A stretch of DNA of 64,000 nucleotides from Herbaspirillum rubrisubalbicans. GTDB lineage: Bacteria; Pseudomonadota; Gammaproteobacteria; Burkholderiales; Burkholderiaceae_D. The DNA is taken from positions 2,046,001 through 2,110,000 of the forward strand of contig NZ_CP024996.1 of the NCBI RefSeq assembly GCF_003719195.1, given 5' to 3'. A program made the translations under genes and the position numbers. This document shows, piece by piece, positions 18,623-28,996 of the stretch (the stretch's first letter is position 1; every line of letters begins with the position of its first letter). The notes under the pieces were generated by a model. That model saw nothing but the letters and a program-made list of their open reading frames with translations. It did no database searches and was not told the DNA's origin.

Positions 18623-19233
18623 TGTTCTTCTTCGAGCCGTTGCAGTTCGGGCCCGGTGTTGATGTTGCTGAAGGCGCGCGCGTCGGGGAACTCGACTTCC
18701 ACGCAAGCCAGCGTGGCAAACCAGCGTTCCATCTTGCGCTCACCAGCGGCCAGGAAGGCGTCCAGCGAGCTGCGGGTGGCGCTGCGCAGCAGGGAGCATA
18801 CAGGATGACGCTGGCGTCGCTGGCCATCGTCAGTGACTGCGATGGCCGCTTCGGCGCCGGCTGCGGCCATGGCCTCGGCCAGGTGCGCCACCAGGTCGAA
18901 GGGGATCAGCGGTGAGTCGCACGGGGCGCTGGCCAATAGCGGCGTGGTGCAATGGGCCAAGCCGCATTGCAGGCCGGCCAGCGGGCCGGGGTAATCGCTT
19001 TGCAGATCATGCCAGACCGGGTAGCCGAAGCGCGCGTATTGCAACTGCGAGCGGTTGGCGTTGATGGCCAGGGTACCGACCTGCGGCGCCAGCCGTTCCA
19101 GGACGTGTTGCACCAGTGGCTTGCCGTGCAGCAGTTGCAAGCCCTTGTCCACGCCGCCCATGCGCGTGCCGCGACCACCGGCCAGCACCAGGCCGGTGAT
19201 GTGGCTGGCAGTCAAGAGGGTAGGGGAATCCAT
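18619..19233 (-). CDS. mobA: Molybdenum cofactor guanylyltransferase
   Basis: A 204-residue nucleotidyltransferase that attaches GMP to molybdopterin to make the bis-MGD cofactor of enzymes such as nitrate reductase and formate dehydrogenase. The GTP-binding motif is LAGGRGTRMGGVDKG near residues 17-31, and SAPCDSPLIP carries the metal-binding aspartate. It lies 27 bp after moaA and overlaps moeA by 4 bp. Confidence 0.94.
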   Translation of the reverse strand: MDSPTLLTASHITGLVLAGGRGTRMGGVDKGLQLLHGKPLVQHVLERLAPQVGTLAINANRSQLQYARFGYPVWHDLQSDYPGPLAGLQCGLAHCTTPLLASAPCDSPLIPFDLVAHLAEAMAAAGAEAAIAVTDDGQRRQRHPVCSLLRSATRSSLDAFLAAGERKMERWFATLACVEVEFPDARAFSNINTGPELQRLEEEQ

Positions 19234-19260
19234 GGTGCAGAGGGGCAGGGCAGCAGCGGG

Positions 19261-20376
19261 CTAGCCGCCGATATAGGACATCTCGACCTTGCGCGCCGGC
19301 GTGGCCTGCATGGCGCTGCGCAGTTCGGAATAGCGGTCGCCACGCTGACCCCACAGGGCCGCGATGGCGCCGGCGATCTCGGCATCGCTGCCGCCGTTGC
19401 GCACGATGCTGCGCAGATCATGCCCTTGGCTGGCGAACAGGCAGGTATAGACCTTGCCCTCGGTGGACAGGCGCGCACGCGAGCAATCCTGGCAGAAGGC
19501 CTGGGTCACGCTGGAGATGACGCCGATCTCGCCGCTGCCATCGACATAGCGCCAGCGTTCGGCGGTTTCGCCGGTGTAGTTGGGGTCCAGCGCCTGCAAG
19601 GGCAGCTCGGCTGAAATGCGGCGCACCACCTCGCGCGAGGGCAGCACTTCATCCATGCGCCAGCCGTTGGAGGAACCCACGTCCATGTATTCGATGAAGC
19701 GCAGGATGGTCGGCGTTCCCTTGAAGTAGCGCGCCATGGGCAGGATCTGATCGTCGTTGACGCCTTTCTTGACCACCATGTTGATCTTGATCGGCCCCAG
19801 CCCGGCCGCATGGGCGGCCTCGATACCTTCCAGCACGCGCGCCACCGGGAAATCGACGTCATTCATGCGGCGAAAACTGGCGTCGTCCAGCGAATCCAGC
19901 GACACCGTCACGCGTTGCAGGCCGGCGTCCTTGAGCGCCTGGGCCTTTTGCTTCAACAGGGTGCCGTTGGTGGTCAGGGTCAGGTCGATGGCTTGGCCGT
20001 CGGGCGTGCGCAGGGCAGCCAGCAGGGCGATCAGGGTTTCGATGTTCTTGCGCAGCAGCGGCTCGCCACCGGTCAGGCGAATCTTGCGCACGCCATGGGC
20101 CACGAACTGCGCGGCCACGCGGGCCAGTTCTTCAAAGCTCAGCAGGTCAGAATGCGGCAGGAACTGGTATTGCTTGTCGAAGACATCCTTGGGCATACAG
20201 TAGACGCAGCGGAAATTGCAGCGGTCGGTGACCGAGATGCGCAGGTCATGCAGGGGACGCCCCAGGCTGTCACTCAGCCAGCCGCTGGGCTGCACCGCCA
20301 GTGGCGTCACGGTGCCTGCCTTGCTGGCGAAGGGCGCGGGCCGGGCAGCGACGATGGGGATGACGCGTTTGTTCAT
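19261..20376 (-). CDS. moaA: GTP 3',8-cyclase (molybdenum cofactor biosynthesis)
   Basis: A 371-residue radical SAM enzyme that makes the first intermediate of molybdopterin from GTP. The SAM cluster motif is [10 protein letters not shown]; the second, C-terminal cluster motif is [18 protein letters not shown]. It ends with the conserved double glycine (SYIGG). The start ATG 20376 matches the usual MNKRVIPI N-terminus; a GTG at 20394 is possible. It heads the cluster; moaC, moaE and moaD are not in the window. Confidence 0.95.
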   Translation of the reverse strand: MNKRVIPIVAARPAPFASKAGTVTPLAVQPSGWLSDSLGRPLHDLRISVTDRCNFRCVYCMPKDVFDKQYQFLPHSDLLSFEELARVAAQFVAHGVRKIRLTGGEPLLRKNIETLIALLAALRTPDGQAIDLTLTTNGTLLKQKAQALKDAGLQRVTVSLDSLDDASFRRMNDVDFPVARVLEGIEAAHAAGLGPIKINMVVKKGVNDDQILPMARYFKGTPTILRFIEYMDVGSSNGWRMDEVLPSREVVRRISAELPLQALDPNYTGETAERWRYVDGSGEIGVISSVTQAFCQDCSRARLSTEGKVYTCLFASQGHDLRSIVRNGGSDAEIAGAIAALWGQRGDRYSELRSAMQATPARKVEMSYIGG

Positions 20377-20723
20377 ACGAGCTGGGGGAGTCACAGGTAG
20401 CTAACGATAGCACGGGAGGCGCACGGGGGTAGATGCACGATCATTCATATATGCCCGGTTTACGGCTGAGCCGGGCGGCCCGTGCCGCCACTGGCGCGGC
20501 CCTGGCGCCATCTGGTCAGCGCGGCAGTGGCCGGTGAGGGTGACTGTATCGTTGCCGCTGCCCCCCAACTGTCACCAAATAGGGTGTCTATTGCCGATGA
20601 CAAGGGGTAAATGCCACCTTGCTGCAGCCAAGCAGACATGAGAAAGGGAGCCGAAGCTCCCTTTCTACCTTTCGCATGGTCGATCTGCAGTCGGTGGGTC
20701 ATGGCTGACCCACCCTGCCGGCA
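20377..20723. other. Gene-free gap between moaA and rne with a terminator
   Basis: About 350 bases without a supported gene. At 20641-20666 a perfect 11-bp stem (AGAAAGGGAGC with its complement, CGAA loop, TTCG on the minus strand) ends the minus-strand rne transcript. A minus-strand open frame at 20460-20702 spans this hairpin and has no family resemblance, so it is not called. Confidence 0.6.
20641..20666 (-). terminator. Terminator after rne
   Basis: An 11-bp perfect stem; the loop reads TTCG on the minus strand, an especially stable tetraloop. It lies 58 bases after the rne stop. The T-tract is only the TTTCT of the stem itself. Confidence 0.7.
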
Positions 20724-23700
20724 TCAACGGCGGGTTTCCACCTGCACCAGCGGCTCGCTCGACTGCGGCGGCAGCGGCTTGCGCTCGCGCGGAACACGCG
20801 GTGCCGGCACGATGGCCGCAGCCGCTTCCTGGGCGGCGCGTAGCTTGACCGGGTCAGTGGTGGCCAAGGTCAGGCCGGCGTGCGACAGCATCTGCTGCAG
20901 CGAGTCCCACTGGGCGCCGTTGCCGGCAGCAGCAGGTGGTGTAGCTGCGGCAGGTGCGGCAGGTGCAGCAACTACCGGAGCCGGAGCTTCGGCGGCCACA
21001 GCCGGGCTGGCTTCGACGGCATCCAGCAGGCTGATCTGCTGCGGTACCACCGGGGCCGGTGCGGCGACCACTTCGACCGGGGCTTCGGAGGCCGCCGGAG
21101 CGGCCACCGCTGCCTGCACCGGTTCGAAGGCCGGCGTCGGGGCGAAGCTGGCGTCGATGGACGGTGCTGGCGGTTCGATGGCTTGCTGGTGCGAGAACAC
21201 GGCTTCGGTCGCTTCGGCTGCGGCAGCAGCGACGGCTTCCACCGAATTGACGCCGCTTTCGACCTGGGCGGCGGCTTCGGCCTGAACGTTCACCGGGGCG
21301 GCCGGGGTCGGCTCCTGGCTTGGCTGGGGCACCGGGGAGGCCGAGAACGAGGCCTGGGCCACGGCTGCCTGGGCCACTTCGACCGGCGCTGCCGGGGTGG
21401 CAGTGATGACGGTTTCCGCCGCGGCACTGGCCACGACCACGGATTGCGGCGTTTCGCCAGCTTCTGCCTGGTCATTGGCTTCGGCGGCATCACCTTCGGC
21501 GTTTTCGATCAGGTTGCCGTTTTCGTCACGTTCGCGACGATGACGGTTGCGACCGCCACGACGACGACGACGACGCGGCTCGCTGCCGCCTTCGGCAGTT
21601 TCCACGCCTTCGACGCCTTCAGCGCCTTCGACCTGTGCGGCGTCGACCTGGGCTGCCTGCTCATCATTGGTCAGCGCCACGGCCACGCCTGCGGTAGCGG
21701 CGCCGGCTGCCAGTGCGACTTCCAGCGGCAGACCTTCCTCGGTCTTGGCTGGATTGCGTTCGCCACGCGGGGCGCGCGGTTCACGCGGTTCACGTGGTGT
21801 ACGCGGTTCACGGCCTTCGCGCACTTCACGACCCTCGCGGGCTTCACGCGGTTCGCGTGGCTCGCGGGGTTCACGCGTTTCATTGCGACGGGCTTCCTTC
21901 GGTTCCTGGCCTTCCCGTGCCTCGCGCGGTTCGCGGCCTTCCTTGGGTTCGCGCGGACCACGCGGCGGGCGGGCCTGCTTGGCCTCGGCGGCTTCGCCGG
22001 TCTTCAGTTCGACGGCGGCCGGGCCGCGGGCGGCGCGTTGCTCGCCGTTGCGCTCACCACGCTCGCCACGTTCGGCGCGCTCACCACGTTCAGTGCGCTC
22101 ACCACGGTTGCGGTTGCGGCCATTGCGCTCGCCACCACGGCCACCACGTTCGCCTTCGCGCTTGGCAGGGGCCTTGGCTTCGACGGCTGCCGGGGCTTCT
22201 ACCGGCGCTACCGGCTTCTTGCGGAAGAAGGCGAAGATCTTGCCCAAGAGACCAGATTCCGGTGCCAGGGTCGGCGGCGGCACGGCGGCGGCCACCGGTT
22301 CCGGGGCTTTGCGTTCGACGATGGGGGCCGGCTGGTCGGGGGTGATGCCCTTGACGACGGCTTCCTGGCGCGGACGCACTTCTTCCTTCTGGCGCTGGCT
22401 GTAGCCGATGTCGGTATCGGCTTGCTCGGCCATGGTGTAGCTGGCTTGGGCGTCGTCTAAGCGCGGATCGTCGTGCTTGATCCGTTCCATCTTGTAGTGC
22501 GGGGTTTCCAGGTGCTTGTTGGGGATCATGATGACGGTGACGCGATGACGCGTCTCGATCTTCAGGATTTCGCCACGCTTCTCGTTCAACAGGAAGGCGG
22601 CGACGTCCACCGGCGCCTGCACGTGGATGGCGGCCGAATTTTCCTTCATCGCCTCTTCCTGGATGATGCGCAGCACCTGCAGGGCGGAGGATTCGGTATC
22701 GCGGATGTGGCCGGTGCCGTTGCAGCGCGGGCAGGTCACGTGGCTGCCTTCGGACAGCGACGGGCGCAGGCGCTGGCGCGACAGTTCCATCAGGCCAAAG
22801 CGGGAGATCTTGCCCATCTGAACGCGGGCGCGGTCGTGGTGCAGGGCGTCCTTGAGACGGCCTTCCACTTCGCGCTGGTTCTTGGAATTCTCCATGTCGA
22901 TGAAGTCGATCACGATCAGGCCGCCCAGGTCGCGCAGGCGCAACTGGCGGGCCACTTCATCAGCCGCTTCGAGGTTGGTGTTGAAGGCGGTGGTCTCGAT
23001 ATCGCTGCCACGGGTGGCGCGCGCCGAGTTCACGTCCACCGACACCAGTGCTTCGGTGTGGTCGATGACGATGGCGCCGCCCGAAGGCAGCGGAACGGTA
23101 CGCGAGTAGGCGGTCTCGATCTGGTGTTCGATCTGGAAGCGCGAGAACAGCGGCACGTCGTCGCGGTAGCGCTTGACGCGGTGGACCATGTCCGGCATCA
23201 CGTGGGCCATGAACTGCTGGGCCTGGTCGTGGATGTCGTCGGTGTCGATGAGGATTTCGCCGATGTCGGGCTGGAAGTAGTCGCGGATGGCGCGGATGAC
23301 CAGCGAGGACTCCTGGTAGATCAGGAAGGCGCCCGAGCCGGACTGGCCGGCGCCTTCGATGGCGCGCCAGAGTTGCATCAGGTAGTTCAAGTCCCACTGC
23401 AGTTCATCGACGTTGCGGCCGATGCCGGCGGTGCGGGCGATGACGGACATGCCATTGGGCAGGTCCAGCTTGTCCATGGTTTCGCGCAGTTCCTGGCGGT
23501 CTTCGCCTTCGACACGACGCGACACGCCGCCACCGCGCGGGTTGTTGGGCATGAGCACCAGGTAGCGGCCGGCCAGGGAGATGAACGAGGTCAGGGCAGC
23601 GCCCTTGTTGCCGCGTTCTTCCTTCTCGACCTGGACGATGATTTCCTGACCTTCGCGCAGCGCTTCCTTGATGCTGGCGTTACGGACGTCGATGCCTTCC

Positions 23701-23936
23701 TTGAAATAGCTGCGGGCCACTTCCTTGAAGGGCAGGAAGCCGTGGCGCTCCTCGCCGTAGTTGACGAAGCAGGCTTCCAACGAGGGCTCGATGCGGGTGA
23801 TGACGCCCTTGTAGATGTTGGACTTGCGCTGCTCGCGTCCGGTGGTTTCGATGTCGATGTCGATCAGTTTCTGACCGTCAACGATCGCTACGCGCAGTTC
23901 TTCCTGCTGCGTGGCGTTGAACAACATACGTTTCAT
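20724..23936 (-). CDS. rne: Ribonuclease E
   Basis: A 1070-residue endoribonuclease (E. coli 1061), the core of RNA decay and rRNA/tRNA processing. The N-terminal half holds the S1 domain (about 35-125, [19 protein letters not shown]), the catalytic DNase I-like region with [13 protein letters not shown] and VIDFIDME (metal-binding aspartates), and the zinc-link CPRCNGTG. The C-terminal half is low-complexity: an Arg/Glu-rich RNA-binding part ([17 protein letters not shown]), then an Ala/Val/Pro-rich tail that would scaffold a degradosome. GGAG precedes ATG 23936. It is divergent from rluC, as in E. coli. Confidence 0.96.
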   Translation of the reverse strand: MKRMLFNATQQEELRVAIVDGQKLIDIDIETTGREQRKSNIYKGVITRIEPSLEACFVNYGEERHGFLPFKEVARSYFKEGIDVRNASIKEALREGQEIIVQVEKEERGNKGAALTSFISLAGRYLVLMPNNPRGGGVSRRVEGEDRQELRETMDKLDLPNGMSVIARTAGIGRNVDELQWDLNYLMQLWRAIEGAGQSGSGAFLIYQESSLVIRAIRDYFQPDIGEILIDTDDIHDQAQQFMAHVMPDMVHRVKRYRDDVPLFSRFQIEHQIETAYSRTVPLPSGGAIVIDHTEALVSVDVNSARATRGSDIETTAFNTNLEAADEVARQLRLRDLGGLIVIDFIDMENSKNQREVEGRLKDALHHDRARVQMGKISRFGLMELSRQRLRPSLSEGSHVTCPRCNGTGHIRDTESSALQVLRIIQEEAMKENSAAIHVQAPVDVAAFLLNEKRGEILKIETRHRVTVIMIPNKHLETPHYKMERIKHDDPRLDDAQASYTMAEQADTDIGYSQRQKEEVRPRQEAVVKGITPDQPAPIVERKAPEPVAAAVPPPTLAPESGLLGKIFAFFRKKPVAPVEAPAAVEAKAPAKREGERGGRGGERNGRNRNRGERTERGERAERGERGERNGEQRAARGPAAVELKTGEAAEAKQARPPRGPREPKEGREPREAREGQEPKEARRNETREPREPREPREAREGREVREGREPRTPREPREPRAPRGERNPAKTEEGLPLEVALAAGAATAGVAVALTNDEQAAQVDAAQVEGAEGVEGVETAEGGSEPRRRRRRGGRNRHRRERDENGNLIENAEGDAAEANDQAEAGETPQSVVVASAAAETVITATPAAPVEVAQAAVAQASFSASPVPQPSQEPTPAAPVNVQAEAAAQVESGVNSVEAVAAAAAEATEAVFSHQQAIEPPAPSIDASFAPTPAFEPVQAAVAAPAASEAPVEVVAAPAPVVPQQISLLDAVEASPAVAAEAPAPVVAAPAAPAAATPPAAAGNGAQWDSLQQMLSHAGLTLATTDPVKLRAAQEAAAAIVPAPRVPRERKPLPPQSSEPLVQVETRR

Positions 23937-24742
23937 GGTTTCACTCCGGGATCCGAAGATCCTTCAAATGGCCCGTCCGTATGTGGTAGCGGGCCAAAAG
24001 TACAGGGGATGTACGCGAGAACGAAGTGATTGGGGAGGGAATTGCCTTGATTGTGTGATTGCGCCTTAGCGGGCGCTCCAGCACAAGGGGGCGCGGATGC
24101 GGCAGACGGGAAAGCCGGGCAGCACCGTATCCGCGCCGCGCGCTCCGCCATAGGCGGTCGCGCAGGCAACTGCGGACGGTAAGCTGGTCTGTGGAGCCAA
24201 ACGTAACATGGTGGGTTGGCGACGGCGATCGGGTTCAACTGCATCAACCGGCAAGCTTCGCGGTGCTTCGGCCAGGACTGCGGCAGGGCCCGGGCAATGC
24301 GCTGCAAGAGGGGCGGGCGGATGAGCCTGCGCCGGTTGCGCTGCATGATGCTGCTGTTGCCGGGGGCTGTGCGCTGCGGACCTGAACCGGAACACCGGAT
24401 GCGAGTCTTGCCAGACTTTTATCCTGATGATCCAAACAATTCTGTTCCACTTCCAGGCGCGCTGTCCGATTGCAACTGCGGTGCAAACTGGACTCGCGCA
24501 GGGAAGGTGCGTACTCGTTTCGAGGCCTTTACGTGGACCAGGCAAGCGGCATGATCGGCTGTATTGTCAACCGTTGCAGCGCTTTTATTGCGTCTGCGAT
24601 GCCGCGCGTCGTGGTTTTCGGGGCCCCCTTCGTCTATTTTGCAAATGAGCGAGGCTGACGAAGTCTCCTCTTGTGTAGAATGTTCCTTTTTTATTCTACT
24701 GACGCCGTTTTTTGATCGGCGTCAATCGATTATATATTCAAA
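23937..24742. other. Long rne-rluC intergenic region, probable rne leader
   Basis: An 806-base region without a supported gene. Since rne reads leftward, most of it probably is the rne 5' untranslated leader; in E. coli a 361-nt leader mediates rne autoregulation. Next to rluC two hairpins follow each other: GTAGAAT (24675-24681) with ATTCTAC (24693-24699), and TGACGCCG (24700-24707) with CGGCGTCA (24717-24724). Open frames here lack family resemblance and codon-position bias. Promoter positions were not resolved. Confidence 0.5.
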
Positions 24743-25810
24743 ATGAAGGACTTAGCGAGATTTTCTAGGGGGGCTTCTGAAAGCGCCGCAGCTGCGCCCG
24801 CCTCCCGGAACGCAACAGCCTCGCACAACCTTCCCCAGGTGCAGTTGCTGACCATTTCCGACGAAGAGGCGGGACAGCGGATTGACAATTTCCTGCTGCG
24901 GGTCTGCAAGGGCGTTCCCAAGAGCCATATCTACCGTGTCCTGCGCTCGGGCGAGGTGCGCGTCAACAAGGGCCGCATCGACCAGACCTATCGCCTGGTC
25001 GAAGGCGATGTGGTGCGCGTGCCGCCAATACGAGTTGCAGAGAAGCAAGAGCAGGTGGTGCCCGGTGCCGAATTCCGCATCCTGCTGGAAGATAGTCACC
25101 TTCTGGTCATCGACAAGCCGGCCGGCGTGGCCGTGCACGGTGGCTCGGGCGTGAGCTATGGGGTGATCGAACAATTGCGCGCCGCGCGGCCCCAGGCCAA
25201 GTTCCTGGAACTGGTGCACCGGCTGGACCGTGATACCTCAGGCGTGCTCTTGATCGCCAAGAAGCGCTCGGCCTTGACCAACCTGCACGACCAGATGCGC
25301 GAGGGCAGCACCGACAAGCGCTATTTCACGCTGGTGCAGGGGGACTGGAAGAACGCCCGCCAGCATGTGAAGTTGCCGCTCTTCAAGTACAGCACGCCCG
25401 ATGGCGAGCGCCGCGTGCGGGTGCAGGCCGATGGTCAGCCCTCGCACACGATCTTTTCGCTGTTGCGCCGCTTCGGTGAATTTGCCCTGCTGGAAGCTGA
25501 ACTGAAGACCGGTCGCACCCATCAGATCCGGGTACACCTGTCTTCCAGCGGTTTTCCCATCGTCGGCGACGACAAGTACGGCGACTTCACCCTCAACAAG
25601 GCCTTGCAGAAAGCCGATGGCAGCCGCATCGCCTTCAAGCGCATGTTCCTGCACGCCTGGCGCATCAGCTTCCGCCACCCGGAAAGCGGCGAAACAGTGA
25701 CCTTGAAGGCCGGCCTGCCCGAGGAATGCGCGCGCTTTCTGCGCAGCCTGGAAGGTGGCGCCGAGGGCGATCTGCTGCCGCACAACATGCTGGCCGGAAC
25801 CGAAGAGTGA
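24743..25810 (+). CDS. rluC: 23S rRNA pseudouridine synthase RluC/RluD type
   Basis: A 355-residue protein. An S4 RNA-binding domain (about 38-95, EEAGQRIDNFLLRVCKGVPK) is followed by the catalytic domain with HRLDRDTSGVLLIAKK, whose aspartate is the nucleophile. GRTHQIRVHLSSSGFPIVGD is also present. RluC modifies 23S rRNA positions 955, 2504 and 2580 in E. coli. Placement opposite rne, as in E. coli, supports RluC over RluD. A TATATT lies only 5 bases before ATG 24743, so the message may be nearly leaderless or the true start may be slightly downstream. Confidence 0.9.
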   Translation: MKDLARFSRGASESAAAAPASRNATASHNLPQVQLLTISDEEAGQRIDNFLLRVCKGVPKSHIYRVLRSGEVRVNKGRIDQTYRLVEGDVVRVPPIRVAEKQEQVVPGAEFRILLEDSHLLVIDKPAGVAVHGGSGVSYGVIEQLRAARPQAKFLELVHRLDRDTSGVLLIAKKRSALTNLHDQMREGSTDKRYFTLVQGDWKNARQHVKLPLFKYSTPDGERRVRVQADGQPSHTIFSLLRRFGEFALLEAELKTGRTHQIRVHLSSSGFPIVGDDKYGDFTLNKALQKADGSRIAFKRMFLHAWRISFRHPESGETVTLKAGLPEECARFLRSLEGGAEGDLLPHNMLAGTEE

Positions 25811-25933
25811 AGGGATGCACGCAGTGGGCCGGGATGTGATACTTTCTGCCCGGCATTAACACAATCGCATGTCCATCTGCCAATTGCCCATCGGGCAAGC
25901 AGTGTGGACATGCCAGCGGAAAGAGTTCGATAC

Positions 25934-26593
25934 ATGGCAAGAAAGCAATTCGACCTGATCGTCTTCGACTGGGACGGCACCCTGATGGACAGCACCTCCA
26001 CCATCGTGCGCTGCATCCAGGCGGCGGCGCGCGACCTGGGCCTGCCCATTCCCGACAAGAGTGCGGCCTCCTACGTGATCGGCCTGGGCTTGCTGGATGC
26101 CATGCAAGCTGCCATCCCGGATGTCGATCCGAAGTACTATCCGCGCATCGTGGAACGTTATCGCCATCACTACCTGGGCCAGGACAAGGATCTGACACTG
26201 TTCGAGGGCGTGCCCGAGATGCTGGCCGACCTGTCGCAGCAGGGCTATTTCCTGGCGGTGGCCACCGGCAAGAGCCGGGTAGGGCTGAACCGGGCCATGA
26301 ATACCACTGGCCTGCTGTCCAAGTTCGATGCCACCCGCTGCGCCGATGAAACCTTTTCCAAACCGCATCCGGCCATGTTGCAGGAACTGACCCGTGAACT
26401 GGGCCAGGACATGCACCGCACCCTGATGATCGGCGATACCACCCACGACCTGCAGATGGCCATCAATGCCGGCGCCAAGGGGGTGGCAGTGGAGTTCGGT
26501 GCGCATCCGCAGCAGCAGTTGCAGACTTTGTCGCCACTTTATTCAGCTCGCTCGATCCGCGAGCTGCATCAATGGCTCAATGAGCACGCCTGA
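25934..26593 (+). CDS. HAD-superfamily phosphatase (phosphoglycolate phosphatase-like)
   Basis: A 219-residue cytosolic phosphatase. Motif I is FDWDGTLMDS (nucleophile Asp12, general acid Asp14), motif II is in AVATGKSR, and motif III-IV is HPAMLQEL with IGDTTHDLQMA. The alpha-helical cap follows motif I, as in the Gph/PpaX group. The substrate is not evident. ATG 25934 is preferred to GTG 25904. The gene lies between rluC and a Rieske gene in the same direction, 11 bp before the latter. Confidence 0.88.
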   Translation: MARKQFDLIVFDWDGTLMDSTSTIVRCIQAAARDLGLPIPDKSAASYVIGLGLLDAMQAAIPDVDPKYYPRIVERYRHHYLGQDKDLTLFEGVPEMLADLSQQGYFLAVATGKSRVGLNRAMNTTGLLSKFDATRCADETFSKPHPAMLQELTRELGQDMHRTLMIGDTTHDLQMAINAGAKGVAVEFGAHPQQQLQTLSPLYSARSIRELHQWLNEHA

Positions 26594-26604
26594 GGTGGCC
26601 CGCC

Positions 26605-26979
26605 GTGACGACACCTGAAGAAATCTTCATCTGCCCCGCCAGCGAGCTCCTGGAGCGCGGTCTGGGCAAGCGCTTCCCGGTGCGATTGCATGGCGAGGCC
26701 ACGACCGGCTTCGTGGTGCGCCATGGCGGGGTGGTGCATGGCTATCTGAATCGCTGCGCGCATGTGCCCATCGAACTGGATTGGGCCGAGGGAGAATTCT
26801 TTGAATCCAGCGGCCTGTATCTCATGTGCGCAACACATGGCGCCGTTTATGCGCCCGATACCGGAAAATGCGTAGGCGGTCCTTGTACCGGTGCGCATTT
26901 GCGTAAGATCATGGCGGTGGAGCGGGACGGCCAGATTTACTGGCGTCCAGACGACATCGTCAAGCCCGTCGAGGCATGA
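26605..26979 (+). CDS. Rieske [2Fe-2S] protein
   Basis: A 124-residue soluble protein with a Rieske cluster motif: CAH (Cys51, His53) and CATH (Cys75, His78), in the short ferredoxin form without a membrane anchor. It is probably an electron carrier; the partner is unknown. Its start is GTG 26605, eleven bases after the HAD gene, and sppA follows 47 bp later. This rluC-HAD-Rieske-sppA order looks like one operon. Confidence 0.88.
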   Translation: MTTPEEIFICPASELLERGLGKRFPVRLHGEATTGFVVRHGGVVHGYLNRCAHVPIELDWAEGEFFESSGLYLMCATHGAVYAPDTGKCVGGPCTGAHLRKIMAVERDGQIYWRPDDIVKPVEA

Positions 26980-27026
26980 GCTTCGGGGAAACCGGCGCAG
27001 ACTGCTGCGCTGCTTAGAGTGAGCCT

Positions 27027-28073
27027 ATGAGCAACAACGAATCTGAAAACCAGCAAGCCCAGCCCCCCCAGTCTTCCGCATCGCCCGCTTCTGCGCCGCC
27101 GCCGTCTTCCATCCCCGCCAGCGTGCGCGAGGACAAGAAGAGCGGCTGGGAGCGCGACGTGCTGGAAAAGCTGGCCCTGTTCGCGGTCAAGGAACAGCGC
27201 GCCCGCCGTCGCTGGGGCATCTTCTTCCGTATCGCCATCCTGGCGGTGATCGTCATGGGAGGCTGGCTGGCCTTCACCTACAACAAGATCGAGAGCGAGC
27301 CGCTGGGCCCGCATACCGCCTTGGTTGAGATCAAGGGCGCGATCGATTCCGAAGGGCAGGGCTCGGCTGCGGTGGTGATCCCGGCGCTGGACAAGGCCTT
27401 TGCCGCCAGCGACTCGGTGGGCGTGATCCTCAAGATCAACAGCCCCGGCGGCAGCCCGGTGCAGGCCGGCATGATCAACGATGAAATCACCCGCCTGCGC
27501 AAGGAATACCCCAAGAAGCCGATCTATGTGGTGGTCGAAGAAATGTGCGCTTCCGGTGGCTATTACATTGCGGTGGCGGCCGACAAGATCTTCGTCAACA
27601 AGGCCAGCCTGATCGGTTCGGTAGGCGTGCTCATGGATGGCTTCGGTTTCACCGGCCTGATGGACAAGCTGGGCGTGGAACGTCGTCTGCTCACGGCGGG
27701 CGAGAACAAGAGCTTCCTCGACCCGTTCAGCCCGCAGAGCCCCAAGCAGCGCGAATACGCCCTGTCGATGCTGGAAGAGATCCACCAGCAGTTCATCGAA
27801 GTGGTGCGCCAGGGCCGTGGCACGCGTCTGAAGGAAACCCCGGATACCTTCTCGGGCCTGGTGTGGACCGGTTCCAAGGCGGTCGAGCTGGGTCTGGCCG
27901 ATGGCTTCGGCACCGTCGATAGCGTGGCGCGTGATGTCATCAAGGCCGAGGACGTGGTCGATTACACCCAGACCGAGAACCTCTCCGAGCGTGTGTTGAA
28001 GAAATTCGGCGTAGCCTTCGGCGCCGGCTTTGCCAAGACCATGATGTCGGCTCCGTTGTCGCAGTTGCGCTAA
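27027..28073 (+). CDS. sppA: Signal peptide peptidase, S49 family
   Basis: A 348-residue inner-membrane protease. A proline-rich cytosolic N-terminus (about 1-70) precedes one membrane helix (IFFRIAILAVIVMGGWLAF). The S49 domain contains the catalytic serine in MCASGGYYIAVAAD and the GSVGVLMDGFG segment. It is the short, single-domain form rather than the tandem E. coli SppA, and probably works as a multimer degrading cleaved signal peptides. A strong terminator follows. Confidence 0.9.
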   Translation: MSNNESENQQAQPPQSSASPASAPPPSSIPASVREDKKSGWERDVLEKLALFAVKEQRARRRWGIFFRIAILAVIVMGGWLAFTYNKIESEPLGPHTALVEIKGAIDSEGQGSAAVVIPALDKAFAASDSVGVILKINSPGGSPVQAGMINDEITRLRKEYPKKPIYVVVEEMCASGGYYIAVAADKIFVNKASLIGSVGVLMDGFGFTGLMDKLGVERRLLTAGENKSFLDPFSPQSPKQREYALSMLEEIHQQFIEVVRQGRGTRLKETPDTFSGLVWTGSKAVELGLADGFGTVDSVARDVIKAEDVVDYTQTENLSERVLKKFGVAFGAGFAKTMMSAPLSQLR

Positions 28074-28094
28074 GACACTCCGCAGCTCCTATGC

Positions 28095-28130
28095 AAAAGG
28101 CCGGTTGCTGATGCAATCGGCCTTTTTTCT
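28095..28130 (+). terminator. Terminator after sppA
   Basis: A 14-bp stem with one G-T pair (28095-28108 with 28113-28126), a TGAT loop and a T-tract. The A-run on its left also makes it usable for the convergent methyltransferase gene. Confidence 0.88.
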
Positions 28131-28148
28131 TGATGGCGGGGTGAGGGC

Positions 28149-28913
28149 TTATTCGGCCAGCAGCAGGAACACGGTCGGCTTCTTGTGGAAGTCCGGTGCC
28201 TTGTGCGCCGCCAGTGCCGCCTTCCATTGCGCCGCGGTCTGGGTGCGCACGCTTTCGCTGGGCAGCGACAGATCGGTCGCCACACAGATCAGCGTGCCTG
28301 GCTGGCAAGCCTGCGCCAGTGCTTCCAGCATGGCGCCGTTGCGATAAGGCGTTTCGATCAGCAACTGGGTCTGCTTCTCCTTGCGGGAACGATCTTCCAA
28401 TTGGCGGATGCGCTTGGCGCGTGCTTCAGCATCGGTAGGCAGATAGCCGTTGAAGGCGAAGCTCTGGCCATTCAATCCGCTGGCCATCACCGCCAGCAAG
28501 AGCGAGGATGGCCCCACCAGCGGCCGCACCTGGATGTCATGCTGATGCGCCAGTCGCACCAGGTTGGCGCCCGGGTCGGCCACTGCCGGCACCCCGGCTT
28601 CCGAGATCAGGCCACCGTCGCGACCTGCCAGCAGCGGCGCCAGCAAGGCGGGCAGGGCGGTTGCAGGCGTGTTGACGTTGAGCTCGCTGATCTGGATTTC
28701 CTGGATGGGCTTGGTCAGCGGCGTGTTGCTGCCCAACAGTTTGAGGAAGGCGCGCGTGGTCTTGGCGTTCTCGGCCACGAAATAATCCAGGCGGGCGGCG
28801 ATGGCCTGCACTTGGCGCGGAATGATGGCCTCCAGCGGATGCGCAGCATCCGTGTCGGTGGGGAGCTCGGTGCTTCCCAGCGTATTGGGAACCAGGTAAA
28901 GAATGCCGGGCAT
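28149..28913 (-). CDS. SAM-dependent methyltransferase of the tetrapyrrole-methylase fold (RsmI-related)
   Basis: A 254-residue protein related to RsmI (16S rRNA 2'-O-methyltransferase). It has GGLISEAGVPAVADPG and VRPLVGPSSLLLAVMASGLNGQ, the two SAM-binding loops of the family, and FNGYLPTDAEAR as in RsmI. It lacks the N-terminal GTLYVVATPIGN form, having LYLVPNTLGS instead, so it belongs to the shorter paralogue group whose substrate is not established. It converges on sppA and is divergent from ppx. Confidence 0.8.
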   Translation of the reverse strand: MPGILYLVPNTLGSTELPTDTDAAHPLEAIIPRQVQAIAARLDYFVAENAKTTRAFLKLLGSNTPLTKPIQEIQISELNVNTPATALPALLAPLLAGRDGGLISEAGVPAVADPGANLVRLAHQHDIQVRPLVGPSSLLLAVMASGLNGQSFAFNGYLPTDAEARAKRIRQLEDRSRKEKQTQLLIETPYRNGAMLEALAQACQPGTLICVATDLSLPSESVRTQTAAQWKAALAAHKAPDFHKKPTVFLLLAE

Positions 28914-28996
28914 GGAAGGAAAATGGGATAAATTGTATAAAATAATATGTGCAACGCAACACGGCGTTATCGAGCCGCCATTCTACAGGGTGCAGG

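Noticed and set aside
20460..20702. An 80-codon minus-strand frame downstream of rne
   Set aside because: It contains the rne terminator hairpin, has no ribosome-binding site and no family resemblance.
21547..22404. An arginine/serine-rich repeat frame on the plus strand
   Set aside because: It mirrors the Arg/Glu repeats of the RNase E C-terminal half.
22473..24029. A 518-codon plus-strand open frame opposite rne
   Set aside because: It lies antisense to the conserved catalytic half of RNase E, and its His/Val/Asp-rich composition is what reverse-strand reading of such genes gives.
24066..24545. A 159-codon minus-strand frame in the rne leader region
   Set aside because: No family resemblance, no good ribosome-binding site; the region is better explained as leader sequence.
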